The notes under the pieces are model-generated. The model made no database searches, was not told the DNA's origin, and saw nothing but the letters and a program-made list of their open reading frames with translations. The position numbers and the translations under genes were made by a program. This document shows, one piece after another, positions 31,651-39,755 of a stretch of 64,000 nt of DNA. The stretch comes from Billgrantia tianxiuensis. Lineage in GTDB: Bacteria > Pseudomonadota > Gammaproteobacteria > Pseudomonadales > Halomonadaceae. Numbering within the stretch: the first letter of the stretch is position 1; each line of letters opens with the position of its first letter. The DNA lies in NCBI RefSeq assembly GCF_009834345.1, contig NZ_CP035042.1, positions 744,001 through 808,000 on the forward strand, in the 5' to 3' direction.

Positions 31651-31754
31651 GGCTTCTCCAGCGCCTCCGGCAAGAGTGTACAAAAAATGATCGATGACGC
31701 CGCGGCGGCGTGGCATGGTGCATCTCGGAGACCATCCGCGGCGTTTCAACAGCG

Positions 31755-31763
31755 TTATCCACA
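31755..31763 (+). promoter_or_regulatory. perfect DnaA box 1
   Basis: TTATCCACA is the consensus high-affinity DnaA site. A reverse-oriented partner begins 21 bp downstream. Confidence 0.65.
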
Positions 31764-31783
31764 GAAGCTGTGAGCAAAACCCC

Positions 31784-31792
31784 TGTGGATAA
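31784..31792 (-). promoter_or_regulatory. perfect DnaA box 2 (inverted)
   Basis: TGTGGATAA is the reverse complement of TTATCCACA. Two perfect boxes 29 bp apart, outside any dnaA/gidA context, suggest a DnaA-regulated or titration site rather than the origin. Confidence 0.65.
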
Positions 31793-31822
31793 ACGTTCTC
31801 GTCAGGGAGGGCTTTCGAGAAT

Positions 31823-31949
31823 GCTGACAAACTACTGCGCTCGCCCATGCGGCGTTGAAATCATTCTCAAAATGCTCATTTACCCAAGTAAAACTGCGCT
31901 TTTTCGAGTGATTTCGCCTTGCCTAGCCATCGCTCGCAACGTTTGTCAG
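31823..31949. repeat. long imperfect dyad downstream of yciI
   Basis: GCTGACAAAC and GTTTGTCAGC form the outer perfect 10-bp arms. GAAATCATTC pairs with GAGTGATTTC, and TTTAC-CCAA-GTAAA is the tip. Read from yciI (minus strand) it would fold into one long hairpin at the end of the transcript. It resembles repeated intergenic elements known in this bacterial group, but I cannot confirm copies elsewhere. Confidence 0.65.
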
Positions 31950-31984
31950 CTTCCTCGGTTTTCGGGGCTCTTTTACGCCGGTCT

Positions 31985-32284
31985 TCAGGGCAGCACTTTC
32001 TTGAACGGTTTCACCGTCACCTTGGCGTAGACTCCGGCGATCACGTAGGGGTCGGCGTCGGCCCAGGCGCGGGCGGTCTCGAGGCTGTCGAACTCCGCCA
32101 CCACCAGGCTGCCGGTAAAGCCGGCTTCACCGGGGTCCTCGGCATCCACCGCCGGATGGGGGCCGACCAGTACCAGGCGGCCGTCGTCGCGCAGCTTCTC
32201 AAGGCGGGCCAGGTGATCGGGACGGGCGGCCAGACGCCGCTCCAGGCTGTTCTTCACGTCTTCACTGATGATTGCATACAGCAT
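31985..32284 (-). CDS. yciI: YciI family protein
   Basis: A 99-residue ferredoxin-like alpha/beta protein with the family motifs [33 protein letters not shown] and the [20 protein letters not shown] region. The conserved His-Asp pair is present (H in RPDHL, D in WADADPY). Structures suggest a small-molecule or dehalogenase-like pocket, but the function is not settled. It is divergent from trpH, next to yciO, similar to the enterobacterial trp region. Confidence 0.9.
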   Translation of the reverse strand: MLYAIISEDVKNSLERRLAARPDHLARLEKLRDDGRLVLVGPHPAVDAEDPGEAGFTGSLVVAEFDSLETARAWADADPYVIAGVYAKVTVKPFKKVLP

Positions 32285-32361
32285 CGCAGCGTTCCTCGGG
32301 GCAGCGCGGTATCACCGCAGACTCCAACCGTGCGTTGACCGACCGTCGCCGGACGCGCACC

Positions 32362-33326
32362 ATGGGCCATCATTTTGACAAAGTTGCTTGCTTGCGTCAT
32401 GCCATTGCCCCCCTGCCCGAGCGTTTCGCCGGTGACCCTGGCCCCCTCGGTATCGATCTTCACATGCATTCCACCGCCTCGGATGGCGCCCTGGCTCCCG
32501 CCGAGGTGGCCTCCCTGTGCGCCGCGCGCGGCGTGCGGCTGATGGCGTTGACCGACCACGACACCATGGCCGGTGTGAACGAGGCCGGCGAGACCGCCGC
32601 CCGCCTGGGCGTATGCCTGCTGCCGGCGGCCGAACTCTCGACCCGCTGGCAGGGCGTGGGCATCCATGTCGTCGCGCTGCTGCCGCAGGGCGCCAGCGGG
32701 GCGCTGGAAGAGGGGCTGAAGGCCCAGGCCCGGGCCCGTGAAGCCCGCGCCGAAGTGATCGCCGAACGTATGGAGAAGCTGGGGCTCGACGACGCCCTGG
32801 CCAAGGCGCGTGAGCAGGCTGGCTCCCACCGTCCGCTGGGCCGTCCCGACTTCGCCCGGGCACTAGTGGCGGCGGGACTGGTACCCGACATGGCCACGGC
32901 GTTTCGCAAGCACCTGGGCAGTGGCAAGGCGGGCGACGTCAAGGCGCACTGGCCGGCGCTGGCCGAGGTGGTGGGCTGGGTGGTCGAGGCAGGCGGCGTG
33001 GCGGTGCTCGCCCACCCCCTGCGCCACGGTCTGACCCGGCGCAAGCGCGGCCAACTGCTTGACGACTTTGCCGCTGCCGGCGGCCAGGCCGCCGAGCTGG
33101 TCAGCGGCTTCCAGAATGCCGATGTCACCCGCGATCTGGCGCGGCAGCTCGACGAAAGGGGGCTGTATGCCTCTCTCGGCAGCGACTTCCATTTTCCCGG
33201 CGGCCATCTGGCGCCGGGCAGCATGAGCCCGGTGCCGCGCACCGCCGTGCCGCCGGTATGGACCCACCCGCGGCTGGCCGGCTTCGTCGCGGCGGGCTGC
33301 GACGCGCCCACCCCGGCGCGCTATAG
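32362..33326 (+). CDS. rnm: PHP-domain 5'-3' exonuclease TrpH/RNase AM (3' end frameshifted)
   Basis: A PHP-fold phosphoesterase with the metal motifs DLHMHSTASDG, LTDHDTM, LPAAELS, LAHPLRH and GSDFHFPG. E. coli RNase AM trims 5' ends of rRNA and degrades short oligonucleotides. The frame as given runs without stop into yciO. One added C at 33311-33314 gives DAPTPGAL and a stop at 33326, about 321 residues, near family length; this is the likely true end. The ATG at 32362 is a plausible start. A later start closer to DLHMHS cannot be excluded. Confidence 0.8.
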
Positions 33327-33376
33327 TGGGCAACAAGAGTGGGCCGCAAGAATCGCTAACGTCAGGGAATTCCATC

Positions 33377-34000
33377 ATGAGTCAGTTCTTCCAGATCCAT
33401 CCCGAGAACCCGCAGAAGCGCCTGATCGACCAGGCAGTGCAGATCGTGCGCCAGGGTGGGGTGGTCGCCTATCCCACCGACTCCGGTTATGCGCTGGGCT
33501 GCCATCTGGGCGACAAGAAGGCGATCGAGAAGATCAAGTGGCTGCGCTCGCTGGACGACAAGCACAACTTTACCCTGGTGTGCTCGGATCTCTCCGACAT
33601 CGGCACCTACGCCAAAGTCGACAACAGCGTGTTCCGCCTGCTCAAGGCCAACACCCCGGATGCCTACACCTTCATCCTCAACGCCACCTCCGAGGTGCCT
33701 CGTTTGCTGCTGCACCCCAAGCGGCGCTCCATCGGCGTGCGCGTACCCGACCACAGCATCACCCGTGCGCTGCTCGATGCGCTGGGCGAGCCGCTGATGA
33801 GCGTAACGCTGATCCCGGTGGGCGAGGAGCTGCCGATGACCGACCCGGAAGAGATCCGCGACCGCTTCGGCGCCCATCTGGATCTGATCATCGACGGTGG
33901 CGCCTGCCACCTGGAGGCCACCAGCGTGATCGACCTGCGCGAGCTGCCGCCGACCATCGTACGCGAAGGACGCGGCGACCTGGCGCCGTTCCGCAGCTGA
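33377..34000 (+). CDS. yciO: YciO, Sua5/YrdC/YciO family protein
   Basis: A 207-residue YrdC-fold protein with the KxR-type nucleotide site and GGVVAYPTDSGYALGC, then IGVRVPDH and LDLIIDGG. YciO is a paralogue of the threonylcarbamoyl-AMP synthase TsaC/Sua5, with weaker or different activity. It follows trpH/rnm as in E. coli, which supports YciO over TsaC. Confidence 0.88.
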   Translation: MSQFFQIHPENPQKRLIDQAVQIVRQGGVVAYPTDSGYALGCHLGDKKAIEKIKWLRSLDDKHNFTLVCSDLSDIGTYAKVDNSVFRLLKANTPDAYTFILNATSEVPRLLLHPKRRSIGVRVPDHSITRALLDALGEPLMSVTLIPVGEELPMTDPEEIRDRFGAHLDLIIDGGACHLEATSVIDLRELPPTIVREGRGDLAPFRS

Positions 34001-34006
34001 TTCGCG

Positions 34007-34882
34007 CTACCTTTTGCCGTCCTCCTGCGGCCTGTTCGGGTCTTGCGTCTCTTCGTCCAGCCAGGTGCCGCACTTGAGGCAGTAGAGCGCTCTTTTTTCA
34101 TGGCGGTCGTGGCCGCAGCCCGGGCAGGCCTGATCGGAGTAGCGGTCGGCGCGAATCGAGCGAATCACCTCGGCGGAGAACACCCCGGTGGGCACGGCGA
34201 TGATCGAATAGCCGATCAGCATGACCAGGGTGGAGATCGCCTGGCCGAGGGGCGTGATAGGCACGATATCTCCGTAACCCACCGTGGTCAGGGTGACGAT
34301 GGCCCAGTAGATCGCCATGGGAATGCTGGTGAAGCCGGCCTCGGCGGGCTCGATCATGTAGACCAGTGCGGCGAACAGGGTTACCAGCAGGAACACCGTG
34401 AACAGGAACAGGAAGATTTGACGCACGCTATTCTTCAGCGCCTCCACTAGCAGGCGTCCTTCGCCGACGAACTGCATCAGGCGCAGCACGCGGAAGATCC
34501 GCAGCACGCGCAGCAGGCGCACGATCACCAGGGTCTGGGTGCCGGGCAGGATAAGCATCAGCCAGGTGGGCAATATCGCCACAAGATCGATCATGCCGTA
34601 GAAGCTGCGCAGGTAGCGCAGTGGCTTGTCGAGAATATAGATGCGAACCAGGAGTTCGATGGTAAAGGCGATGGTGAACCCCCATTCCAGCCAGTAGAAC
34701 CACTCACCATGGACGGCGCTCAGATGATCGACGGAGTCGAGCATTACCACCAGCACGCTGGCCAGGATCGTCACGATCAGGGCGATATCGAAGCCCTTGG
34801 CCAGCGGTGTGTCGGATTCGAAGATGATCTGGAACAGGCGCGTGCGCAGCCCTTCGCCGGCTGGTCGAAACGGTTCGGTCAT
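34007..34882 (-). CDS. voltage-gated potassium channel with C-terminal zinc ribbon
   Basis: A 291-residue six-helix channel. S4 carries regularly spaced arginines (RLLRVLRIFRVLRLM), and the pore helix and filter read TLTTVGYGD, the K+ selectivity signature. Unusually, the cytoplasmic tail is a short zinc ribbon with CPGCGH and CLKCG pairs. It probably sets membrane potential or K+ efflux in this salt-adapted cell. It is convergent with yciO and 63 bp from the CYTH gene, which is transcribed the same way. Confidence 0.92.
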   Translation of the reverse strand: MTEPFRPAGEGLRTRLFQIIFESDTPLAKGFDIALIVTILASVLVVMLDSVDHLSAVHGEWFYWLEWGFTIAFTIELLVRIYILDKPLRYLRSFYGMIDLVAILPTWLMLILPGTQTLVIVRLLRVLRIFRVLRLMQFVGEGRLLVEALKNSVRQIFLFLFTVFLLVTLFAALVYMIEPAEAGFTSIPMAIYWAIVTLTTVGYGDIVPITPLGQAISTLVMLIGYSIIAVPTGVFSAEVIRSIRADRYSDQACPGCGHDRHEKRALYCLKCGTWLDEETQDPNRPQEDGKR

Positions 34883-34945
34883 TCCCTTGTCCCCTGCATG
34901 GCGTAGCCCTTGTTATCGCTCACGTTGCCTTGGCTCCCGCTGCCT

Positions 34946-35791
34946 TCATGAGGACGCCAGGCGATGCGCCAGCCGCAGCGACGTGCGGCCGAAGTCGAGA
35001 TCGAGCCAGTCGGCTCGCTCCAGCATGGCGGCAAGCTGGCTGGCCTCGGCGTTGCCCTCCGCAGCCAGCACCTCCAGCGCCTCCCTGGCCGTGGCTTTCC
35101 AGGCATCGTCGCCGGTATCGGTGAAGGCGTCCAGGGCCAGGATGGCGCGATGCAGCCGCTCGTTTTCCGCCGTGCCCTCGGGCAGCTTCCACTGGCCGCT
35201 GAGCAGGGCGCTGCCGCGAACGGCCTTGCTGGCATCGGCGGGGCGCAGGGGCACCGTCTCGGCGAAGGCCAGCGCCAGGCTCCACAGCGCCTGTGGGTCG
35301 CCGTCCTTGAGTTCCAGCTCCAGCTCATGGATCGGCACGCGGCGGCCAGCGGCACGAATCTCACCCTGGTCCAGCGCCACCTCGATGGTGGCCTCGGCCA
35401 GCTCCAGATGCCAGGCGCGGCGCTCGAAATCGGTGGCGAAGCGCGGTTCGAGGCGCGCCAGCACCTCCTCGCCCAGTGCGGCCATGGGGGGCAGGGCGGC
35501 GAGCCCGGTGCGGTCGAGGCTGCCGCCCGCCACCGGCCATTCCCATTCGCGCCGACGGCTGTAGCCGCCGCTGCCTTCGCCGCTGGTCTTGAGGGTCTGT
35601 ACCCAATCGTCGTTGCGGCGGCGCAAGCGCAGTGCCATGCGCGCCGTCTCCAACTCGCCCGCGGGCGTGTCGAAGTAGGTATTGGCCAGGCGCTGGGCCT
35701 CGTCCACCCCGCTGCGCAGGAAGGGGTGCTGCAGCAGCCGTTCCGGGCCGGTCTCGCCCAGGGCCAGCTTCATCTCGATCTCATGGCTCAT
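34946..35791 (-). CDS. CYTH domain protein (probable inorganic triphosphatase)
   Basis: A 281-residue protein. Residues 1-200 are a CYTH domain with the diagnostic HEIEMKL near the start, YFDTPAGEL, ALRLRRRNDDWVQTLK and ELELELKDG, the acidic and basic residues of the triphosphate tunnel. Residues 200-281 look like a shortened CHAD-type helical tail. YgiF-type members hydrolyse tripolyphosphate. The ATG at 35791 is followed at once by the CYTH motif and preceded by GGAAGAGAC. Confidence 0.87.
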   Translation of the reverse strand: MSHEIEMKLALGETGPERLLQHPFLRSGVDEAQRLANTYFDTPAGELETARMALRLRRRNDDWVQTLKTSGEGSGGYSRRREWEWPVAGGSLDRTGLAALPPMAALGEEVLARLEPRFATDFERRAWHLELAEATIEVALDQGEIRAAGRRVPIHELELELKDGDPQALWSLALAFAETVPLRPADASKAVRGSALLSGQWKLPEGTAENERLHRAILALDAFTDTGDDAWKATAREALEVLAAEGNAEASQLAAMLERADWLDLDFGRTSLRLAHRLASS

Positions 35792-35949
35792 GTCTCTTCC
35801 TGCTTTCCTTTTCCTACTTTCTACCTGGGTTGGACTACCTAGATTGGGCCCCCGCGGCCGGGCCAAACGCATGACGCGAATATTTCCATGACGTGACAGG
35901 GTGCCATTCTTTATACTGGCGCCGCCATTTCACAAGCGCATCCTACGCC

Positions 35950-36630
35950 ATGGTCAAACCCAACCCCTTTTCGGCGATGTTCGGCCGCTCGCCGTTCCAG
36001 CCCCTGCTGGCCCATATCGCCAAGGCCAACGAGTGTGCCGACCAGCTGCTGCCTTTCTTCGAGGCTTCGCTCACGGGCGACTGGGAAGAAGCCGCCAAGA
36101 TCCGCGAAACCATCACGCGGCTGGAGCACGAGGCCGACAGCCTCAAGACCGAGCTTCGCCTCAACCTGCCCAATACGCTGTTTCTGCCCGTTTCCCGCAC
36201 CGACCTTCTCGACCTGATCACCGTACAGGACAAGATCGCCAACAAGGTGCGTGACATCACCGGCATCATGCTCGGGCGCCGCATGCAGGTTCCCAGCGAG
36301 CTGGCCCAGCCTATGCGCGACTACATGCACACTGCCGTAGCCTGCGTGGCCCAGGCGCGCCAGGCCCTGGAAGAGCTGCAGGACCTGCTCGAGTCGGGCT
36401 TCGGTCGCCACGCCTCCGACGTGATGCTCAACCTGATCCGTGAGTTGCACATTCTCGAGCAGCAGGCCGATCAACAGCAGATCGCTATCCGCCGCCTGCT
36501 CTTCGATCTCGAGGATCGGCTCAAGCCGGTGGATGTGGTCTTCCTCTACAAGATTATCGATTGGGTCGGGGAGCTCTCCGACCGTGCCGAACGCGTCGGC
36601 AGCCGCCTGCAGATACTCACTGCCCGGTAG
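35950..36630 (+). CDS. TIGR00153/PhoU-like Pit accessory protein
   Basis: A 226-residue all-helical PhoU-related protein (DUF47). Its helices carry HEADSLKTEL and ELHILEQQADQQQ, where acidic clusters bind metal. Genes of this family almost always precede a Pit transporter, as here (67 bp). It presumably adjusts Pit activity or links it to phosphate status. The frame extends upstream, but the ATG at 35950 starts the conserved region. Confidence 0.88.
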   Translation: MVKPNPFSAMFGRSPFQPLLAHIAKANECADQLLPFFEASLTGDWEEAAKIRETITRLEHEADSLKTELRLNLPNTLFLPVSRTDLLDLITVQDKIANKVRDITGIMLGRRMQVPSELAQPMRDYMHTAVACVAQARQALEELQDLLESGFGRHASDVMLNLIRELHILEQQADQQQIAIRRLLFDLEDRLKPVDVVFLYKIIDWVGELSDRAERVGSRLQILTAR

Positions 36631-36697
36631 GACACCGCCACCGGCGATCCCGGGGCGATGTGCCCATAACCCGACAGCCACATAGGAACCAACCCCT

Positions 36698-37963
36698 ATG
36701 TCGATCATTGCGCAGCACGGTGAAATCTTCATCATCCTGGCCTGCCTCTTCGGCTTCTTCATGGCCTGGGGCGTGGGCGCCAACGACGTCGCCAACGCCA
36801 TGGGCACCTCGGTGGGCTCCAAGGCCATCACCATCAAGCAGGCGATCATCATCGCCGTGGTCTTCGAGTTCCTCGGCGCCTGGCTGGCCGGCGGCGAGGT
36901 CACCGCCACCATCCGCGGCGGTATCGTCGATCCAGTGTTACTGCAGGCCAACCCCGAGCTGCTCGTCTATGGCATGCTCTCGGCCCTGCTCGCCGCCGCC
37001 CTATGGTTGCTGATCGCCTCGGCCAAGGGCTGGCCGGTTTCCACCACTCACTCCATCGTCGGCGCCATCGTCGGCTTTGGTGCGGTAGGGCTGGGCATGG
37101 AGGCCGTGGCCTGGAACCGGGTCGGTACCATCGCCTCGAGCTGGGTGGTCTCGCCGCTGTTGGCCGGCACCATCTCCTTCCTGCTGTTCAAGTCAGTGCA
37201 GTACCTGATCTTCGAGGCCAAGGATCCCTTCGCCGCGGCCAAGCGTACCGTGCCGTTCTATATCTTCCTGGTCGGCTTCATCGTCTCCATGGTAACCCTG
37301 ACCAAGGGGCTCTCCCATGTGGGGCTGGACTTCACCTTCGGCCAGAGCTTCATGCTCTCGGTGCTGCTGGGCATCGGCATCATGGGCATCGGCATCATCA
37401 TGGAGAACCGCGTCAAGGGCGAGCGGCGTATCGGCGACCAGTTCGGCTACGGCAGCGTGGAGCGCGTCTTCGGCGTGCTGATGATCTTCACCGCCTGCGC
37501 CATGGCCTTCGCCCATGGCTCCAACGACGTGGCCAACGCGGTTGGCCCGCTGGCGGCGGTGATCAGCGTGGTGCGCAGCGACGGCGTCATCGATTCCGCT
37601 GCGCTGGTGCCCTGGTGGGTGCTGATTCTCGGCGGTGGCGGTATCGTCGCCGGCCTGGTTACCTATGGCCACAAGGTGATCGCCACCGTGGGTACCGGCA
37701 TCACCGAGCTGACTCCCAGCCGCGGCTTTGCCGCCACCCTGGCTGCCGCTACCACCGTGGTGCTGGCCTCGGGTACCGGGCTGCCGATCTCCACCACTCA
37801 CACCCTGGTCGGTGCGGTGCTGGGTGTGGGGCTGGCGCGCGGCATGGCGGCGCTCAACATGCGGGTGATCGGCACCATCGTCATGTCGTGGCTGATCACC
37901 CTGCCGGCCGGAGCGGGCCTGGCGATCATGTTCTTCTTTATGTTCAAGGGAATTTTCGGGTAA
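36698..37963 (+). CDS. pit: inorganic phosphate transporter, Pit family
   Basis: A 421-residue membrane protein of the PiT family, with the duplicated signature GANDVANAMGTSVGS near the N-terminus and GSNDVANAVGPLAAV in the second half, and two STTH motifs. It imports metal-phosphate by proton (or sodium) symport at low affinity. It forms a pair with the PhoU-like gene. Confidence 0.94.
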   Translation: MSIIAQHGEIFIILACLFGFFMAWGVGANDVANAMGTSVGSKAITIKQAIIIAVVFEFLGAWLAGGEVTATIRGGIVDPVLLQANPELLVYGMLSALLAAALWLLIASAKGWPVSTTHSIVGAIVGFGAVGLGMEAVAWNRVGTIASSWVVSPLLAGTISFLLFKSVQYLIFEAKDPFAAAKRTVPFYIFLVGFIVSMVTLTKGLSHVGLDFTFGQSFMLSVLLGIGIMGIGIIMENRVKGERRIGDQFGYGSVERVFGVLMIFTACAMAFAHGSNDVANAVGPLAAVISVVRSDGVIDSAALVPWWVLILGGGGIVAGLVTYGHKVIATVGTGITELTPSRGFAATLAAATTVVLASGTGLPISTTHTLVGAVLGVGLARGMAALNMRVIGTIVMSWLITLPAGAGLAIMFFFMFKGIFG

Positions 37964-37973
37964 GGGCAAGACG

Positions 37974-37994
37974 CGAGCCACGAGCCACGAGCCA
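37974..37994. repeat. 7-bp tandem repeat (CGAGCCA x3)
   Basis: Three perfect CGAGCCA copies begin 11 bp after the pit stop codon. A second heptamer tract follows 17 bp later. Confidence 0.85.
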
Positions 37995-38011
37995 GGGAAG
38001 GAGCATAATCT

Positions 38012-38046
38012 GCCCGAAGCCCGAAGCCCGAAGCCCGAAGCCCGAA
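38012..38046. repeat. 7-bp tandem repeat (GCCCGAA x5)
   Basis: Five perfect copies of GCCCGAA lie between pit and argA. No stem-loop ending in a T tract was found in this gap. Confidence 0.9.
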
Positions 38047-38142
38047 TCGGCGGTACCACGGCAGTGGTGCCGCCGTTTTCGTCGCTCTGATATAGTCGAA
38101 TATAAGACACCCTCCTTTTTCACCTGCTGCCGGAGAGCGGCC

Positions 38143-39456
38143 TTGGACACTCGTTTCCCCTTCGTCGACTGGTTCCGCAATTCCTCGCCCTATATCAATG
38201 CGCATCGGGGCCGAACCTTCGTGATCCTGATCGAGGGCGAGGCCATGGCGCGAGGCCGAGGCGAGCAGTTGATCCAGGACCTGGCGCTGCTGCATACCCT
38301 CGGGGTACGCCTGGTGGTGGTATTCGGCATTCGCCCCCAGGTGGAGCAGGCGCTCGCCGAGGCGAAGATCGTGCCGCAGCGCCACAATGGGCGCTGGGTG
38401 GCGGACGAGGCGATCATGACCTGTGTCGAGCGGGTGGCCGCCGAGCAGCGGCTGTGGCTCGAGGCGCGGCTGTCGTTGGGGCTGCCCAACACCCCGCTGC
38501 ATGGGGTGGAGCTGACCGCCGTTTCCGGCAACCTGGTAATGGCCAAACCGCTGGGCGTACGCGAAGGCGTCGACTACGACCATAGCGGCGAGGTGCGCCG
38601 GGTGCGGGTCTCGGCGGTGCAGGGGCTGCTCGACCGCGGCTCGCTGGTGTTGCTGCCGCCGCTGGGCTTTTCCAGCACCGGTGAAGTGTTCGACCTGGAC
38701 GCCGCCGAGGTGGCCCAGCACGCGGCCATGGCGCTGGCCGCCGACAAGCTGATCCTGCTGGGCGAGGCGGCCGGGCTCTACGACGAGAACGGTGCCATGC
38801 AGCGCCAGCTCACGCCCGACGAGGCCGAACCGCTGCTGAACCAGGCCGAGCCGGGCAGCGAGCAGGCACGCCACATCGCCGCGGCCTGCGCCGCCGCGCG
38901 CAACGGCGTGGCTCGCACGCACCTGCTCTCATGGCACGACCACGATGCCTTGCTGGGCGAGCTGTTCACCCGCGACGGCGTCGGCACCATGATCACCCGG
39001 CATCGCTATGAGCAGCTGCGCCCGGCCGAACTCGGCGATATCGGCGGCCTGCTGGAGCTGTTGGAACCGCTGGAGCGTCGCGGCATGCTGGTGCCGCGCT
39101 CCCGCGAGCGCCTGGAGCACGAGATCGACGACTACCTGGTCATCGAGCGGGATGGCATGGTTATCGGCTGCGCGGCGTTGCATCGCTTTGCCGAGGCCGA
39201 GATGGGCGAGCTGGCCTGCCTGGCCATCCATGTCGACTACCGCGGCGGAGCGCGCGGCTCGCTGTTGCTCTCGGGAATCGAGCGGCGGGCGCGCCGGCTT
39301 GGGCTTGCTTCGTTGTTCGTGCTGACCACCCATACCGCACACTGGTTCGTCGAGCACGGCTTTCGCCCTGCGGATATCGAGTCGCTGCCGCCGCTGCGGC
39401 GCGACACCTACAACCACGCCCGCAAGTCGAAGATCCTCGTCAAACCCCTCGCATGA
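38143..39456 (+). CDS. argA: N-acetylglutamate synthase ArgA
   Basis: A 437-residue enzyme for the first step of arginine synthesis. It has an N-terminal amino-acid-kinase-like domain (residues 1-280, with VVVFGIRPQVEQAL) that binds arginine, and a C-terminal GNAT acetyltransferase domain (LACLAIHVDYRGGARGSLLL, acetyl-CoA loop). Length and domain order match the E. coli type. The start is a TTG with GGAGAG 8 bp upstream; no ATG is available before the conserved FVDWFRNSSPYINAHRG. Confidence 0.93.
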   Translation: MDTRFPFVDWFRNSSPYINAHRGRTFVILIEGEAMARGRGEQLIQDLALLHTLGVRLVVVFGIRPQVEQALAEAKIVPQRHNGRWVADEAIMTCVERVAAEQRLWLEARLSLGLPNTPLHGVELTAVSGNLVMAKPLGVREGVDYDHSGEVRRVRVSAVQGLLDRGSLVLLPPLGFSSTGEVFDLDAAEVAQHAAMALAADKLILLGEAAGLYDENGAMQRQLTPDEAEPLLNQAEPGSEQARHIAAACAAARNGVARTHLLSWHDHDALLGELFTRDGVGTMITRHRYEQLRPAELGDIGGLLELLEPLERRGMLVPRSRERLEHEIDDYLVIERDGMVIGCAALHRFAEAEMGELACLAIHVDYRGGARGSLLLSGIERRARRLGLASLFVLTTHTAHWFVEHGFRPADIESLPPLRRDTYNHARKSKILVKPLA

Positions 39457-39474
39457 GGCGCTGCCAAGCCTGCC

Positions 39475-39507
39475 GCCGCCGTTCGAAGCCTGGCTTCGGA
39501 CGGCGGC
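39475..39507 (+). terminator. argA terminator hairpin
   Basis: GCCGCCGTTCGAAGCC and GGCTTCGGACGGCGGC pair over 16 positions with one T-G mismatch around a minimal loop, followed by TGTCGCTTT. Confidence 0.7.
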
Positions 39508-39538
39508 TGTCGCTTTGGAGCAACGCTGCTTTCCATCT

Positions 39539-39556
39539 TGTCTCAAAAAAGCAACA
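39539..39556 (+). promoter_or_regulatory. GlrR-like site 1
   Basis: TGTC-N10-AACA differs by one base from TGTC-N10-GACA, the palindrome bound by GlrR (QseF) upstream of glmY in enteric bacteria. It is centred about 208 bp before the predicted start of the candidate RNA. Confidence 0.4.
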
Positions 39557-39604
39557 CGATAACTCGTTGTTTTTGCATGCCATGCAATAAAGCCTTGAAA
39601 AAGG

Positions 39605-39622
39605 TGTCGCCAAACGATGACG
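39605..39622 (+). promoter_or_regulatory. GlrR-like site 2
   Basis: TGTC-N10-GACG is again one base off TGTC-N10-GACA. It is centred about 142 bp upstream of the predicted start, a normal enhancer distance. Confidence 0.45.
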
Positions 39623-39677
39623 AAATGTCGGGTTGTTTTGCGCTTTTATCCCTGTTTTGCCGTCCGGTATCGATGTG

Positions 39678-39690
39678 CCAACTTTTGATT
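39678..39690 (-). promoter_or_regulatory. IHF-like site
   Basis: On the minus strand AATCAA-AAGT-TGG matches WATCAANNNNTTR with one mismatch, inside an AT-rich patch between the GlrR-like sites and the sigma54 promoter, where bending would be needed. Confidence 0.35.
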
Positions 39691-39729
39691 CGATATAACT
39701 ATTTGAATTTTATGAGATGCCAAGATTCT

Positions 39730-39745
39730 TGGCATGCTCCTGGCA
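39730..39745 (+). promoter_or_regulatory. sigma54 promoter of the candidate RNA
   Basis: TGGCATG-CTCC-TGGCA carries GG and GC exactly 12 bp apart (39731-39732 and 39743-39744), as required for -24/-12 recognition; the match to TGGCACG-N4-TTGCA has two mismatches. The predicted start is about 39756. A TATACT at 39747-39752 could give an overlapping sigma70 start at nearly the same base, as known for glmY. Confidence 0.5.
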
Positions 39746-39755
39746 CTATACTAGG

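Larger units (their letters stand above)
31651..31984. other. mnmC-yciI intergenic region with DnaA boxes and a long dyad
   Basis: This 334-bp stretch has no credible gene. It holds two perfect DnaA boxes in opposite orientation near the mnmC start and a 127-bp imperfect dyad just past yciI, each listed separately. Confidence 0.7.

Noticed and set aside
31755..31792. Chromosomal replication origin
   Set aside because: Only two DnaA boxes, no AT-rich unwinding element and no oriC-linked genes nearby.
31651..31848. N-terminal extension of MnmC
   Set aside because: The extra 66 codons overlap the DnaA boxes and have no family similarity; the GTG at 31650 gives the normal length.
33327..34077. 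A 601-residue fusion of TrpH with a downstream domain
   Set aside because: The extension is an out-of-frame reading of yciO; one base in a C run gives a normal TrpH stop.
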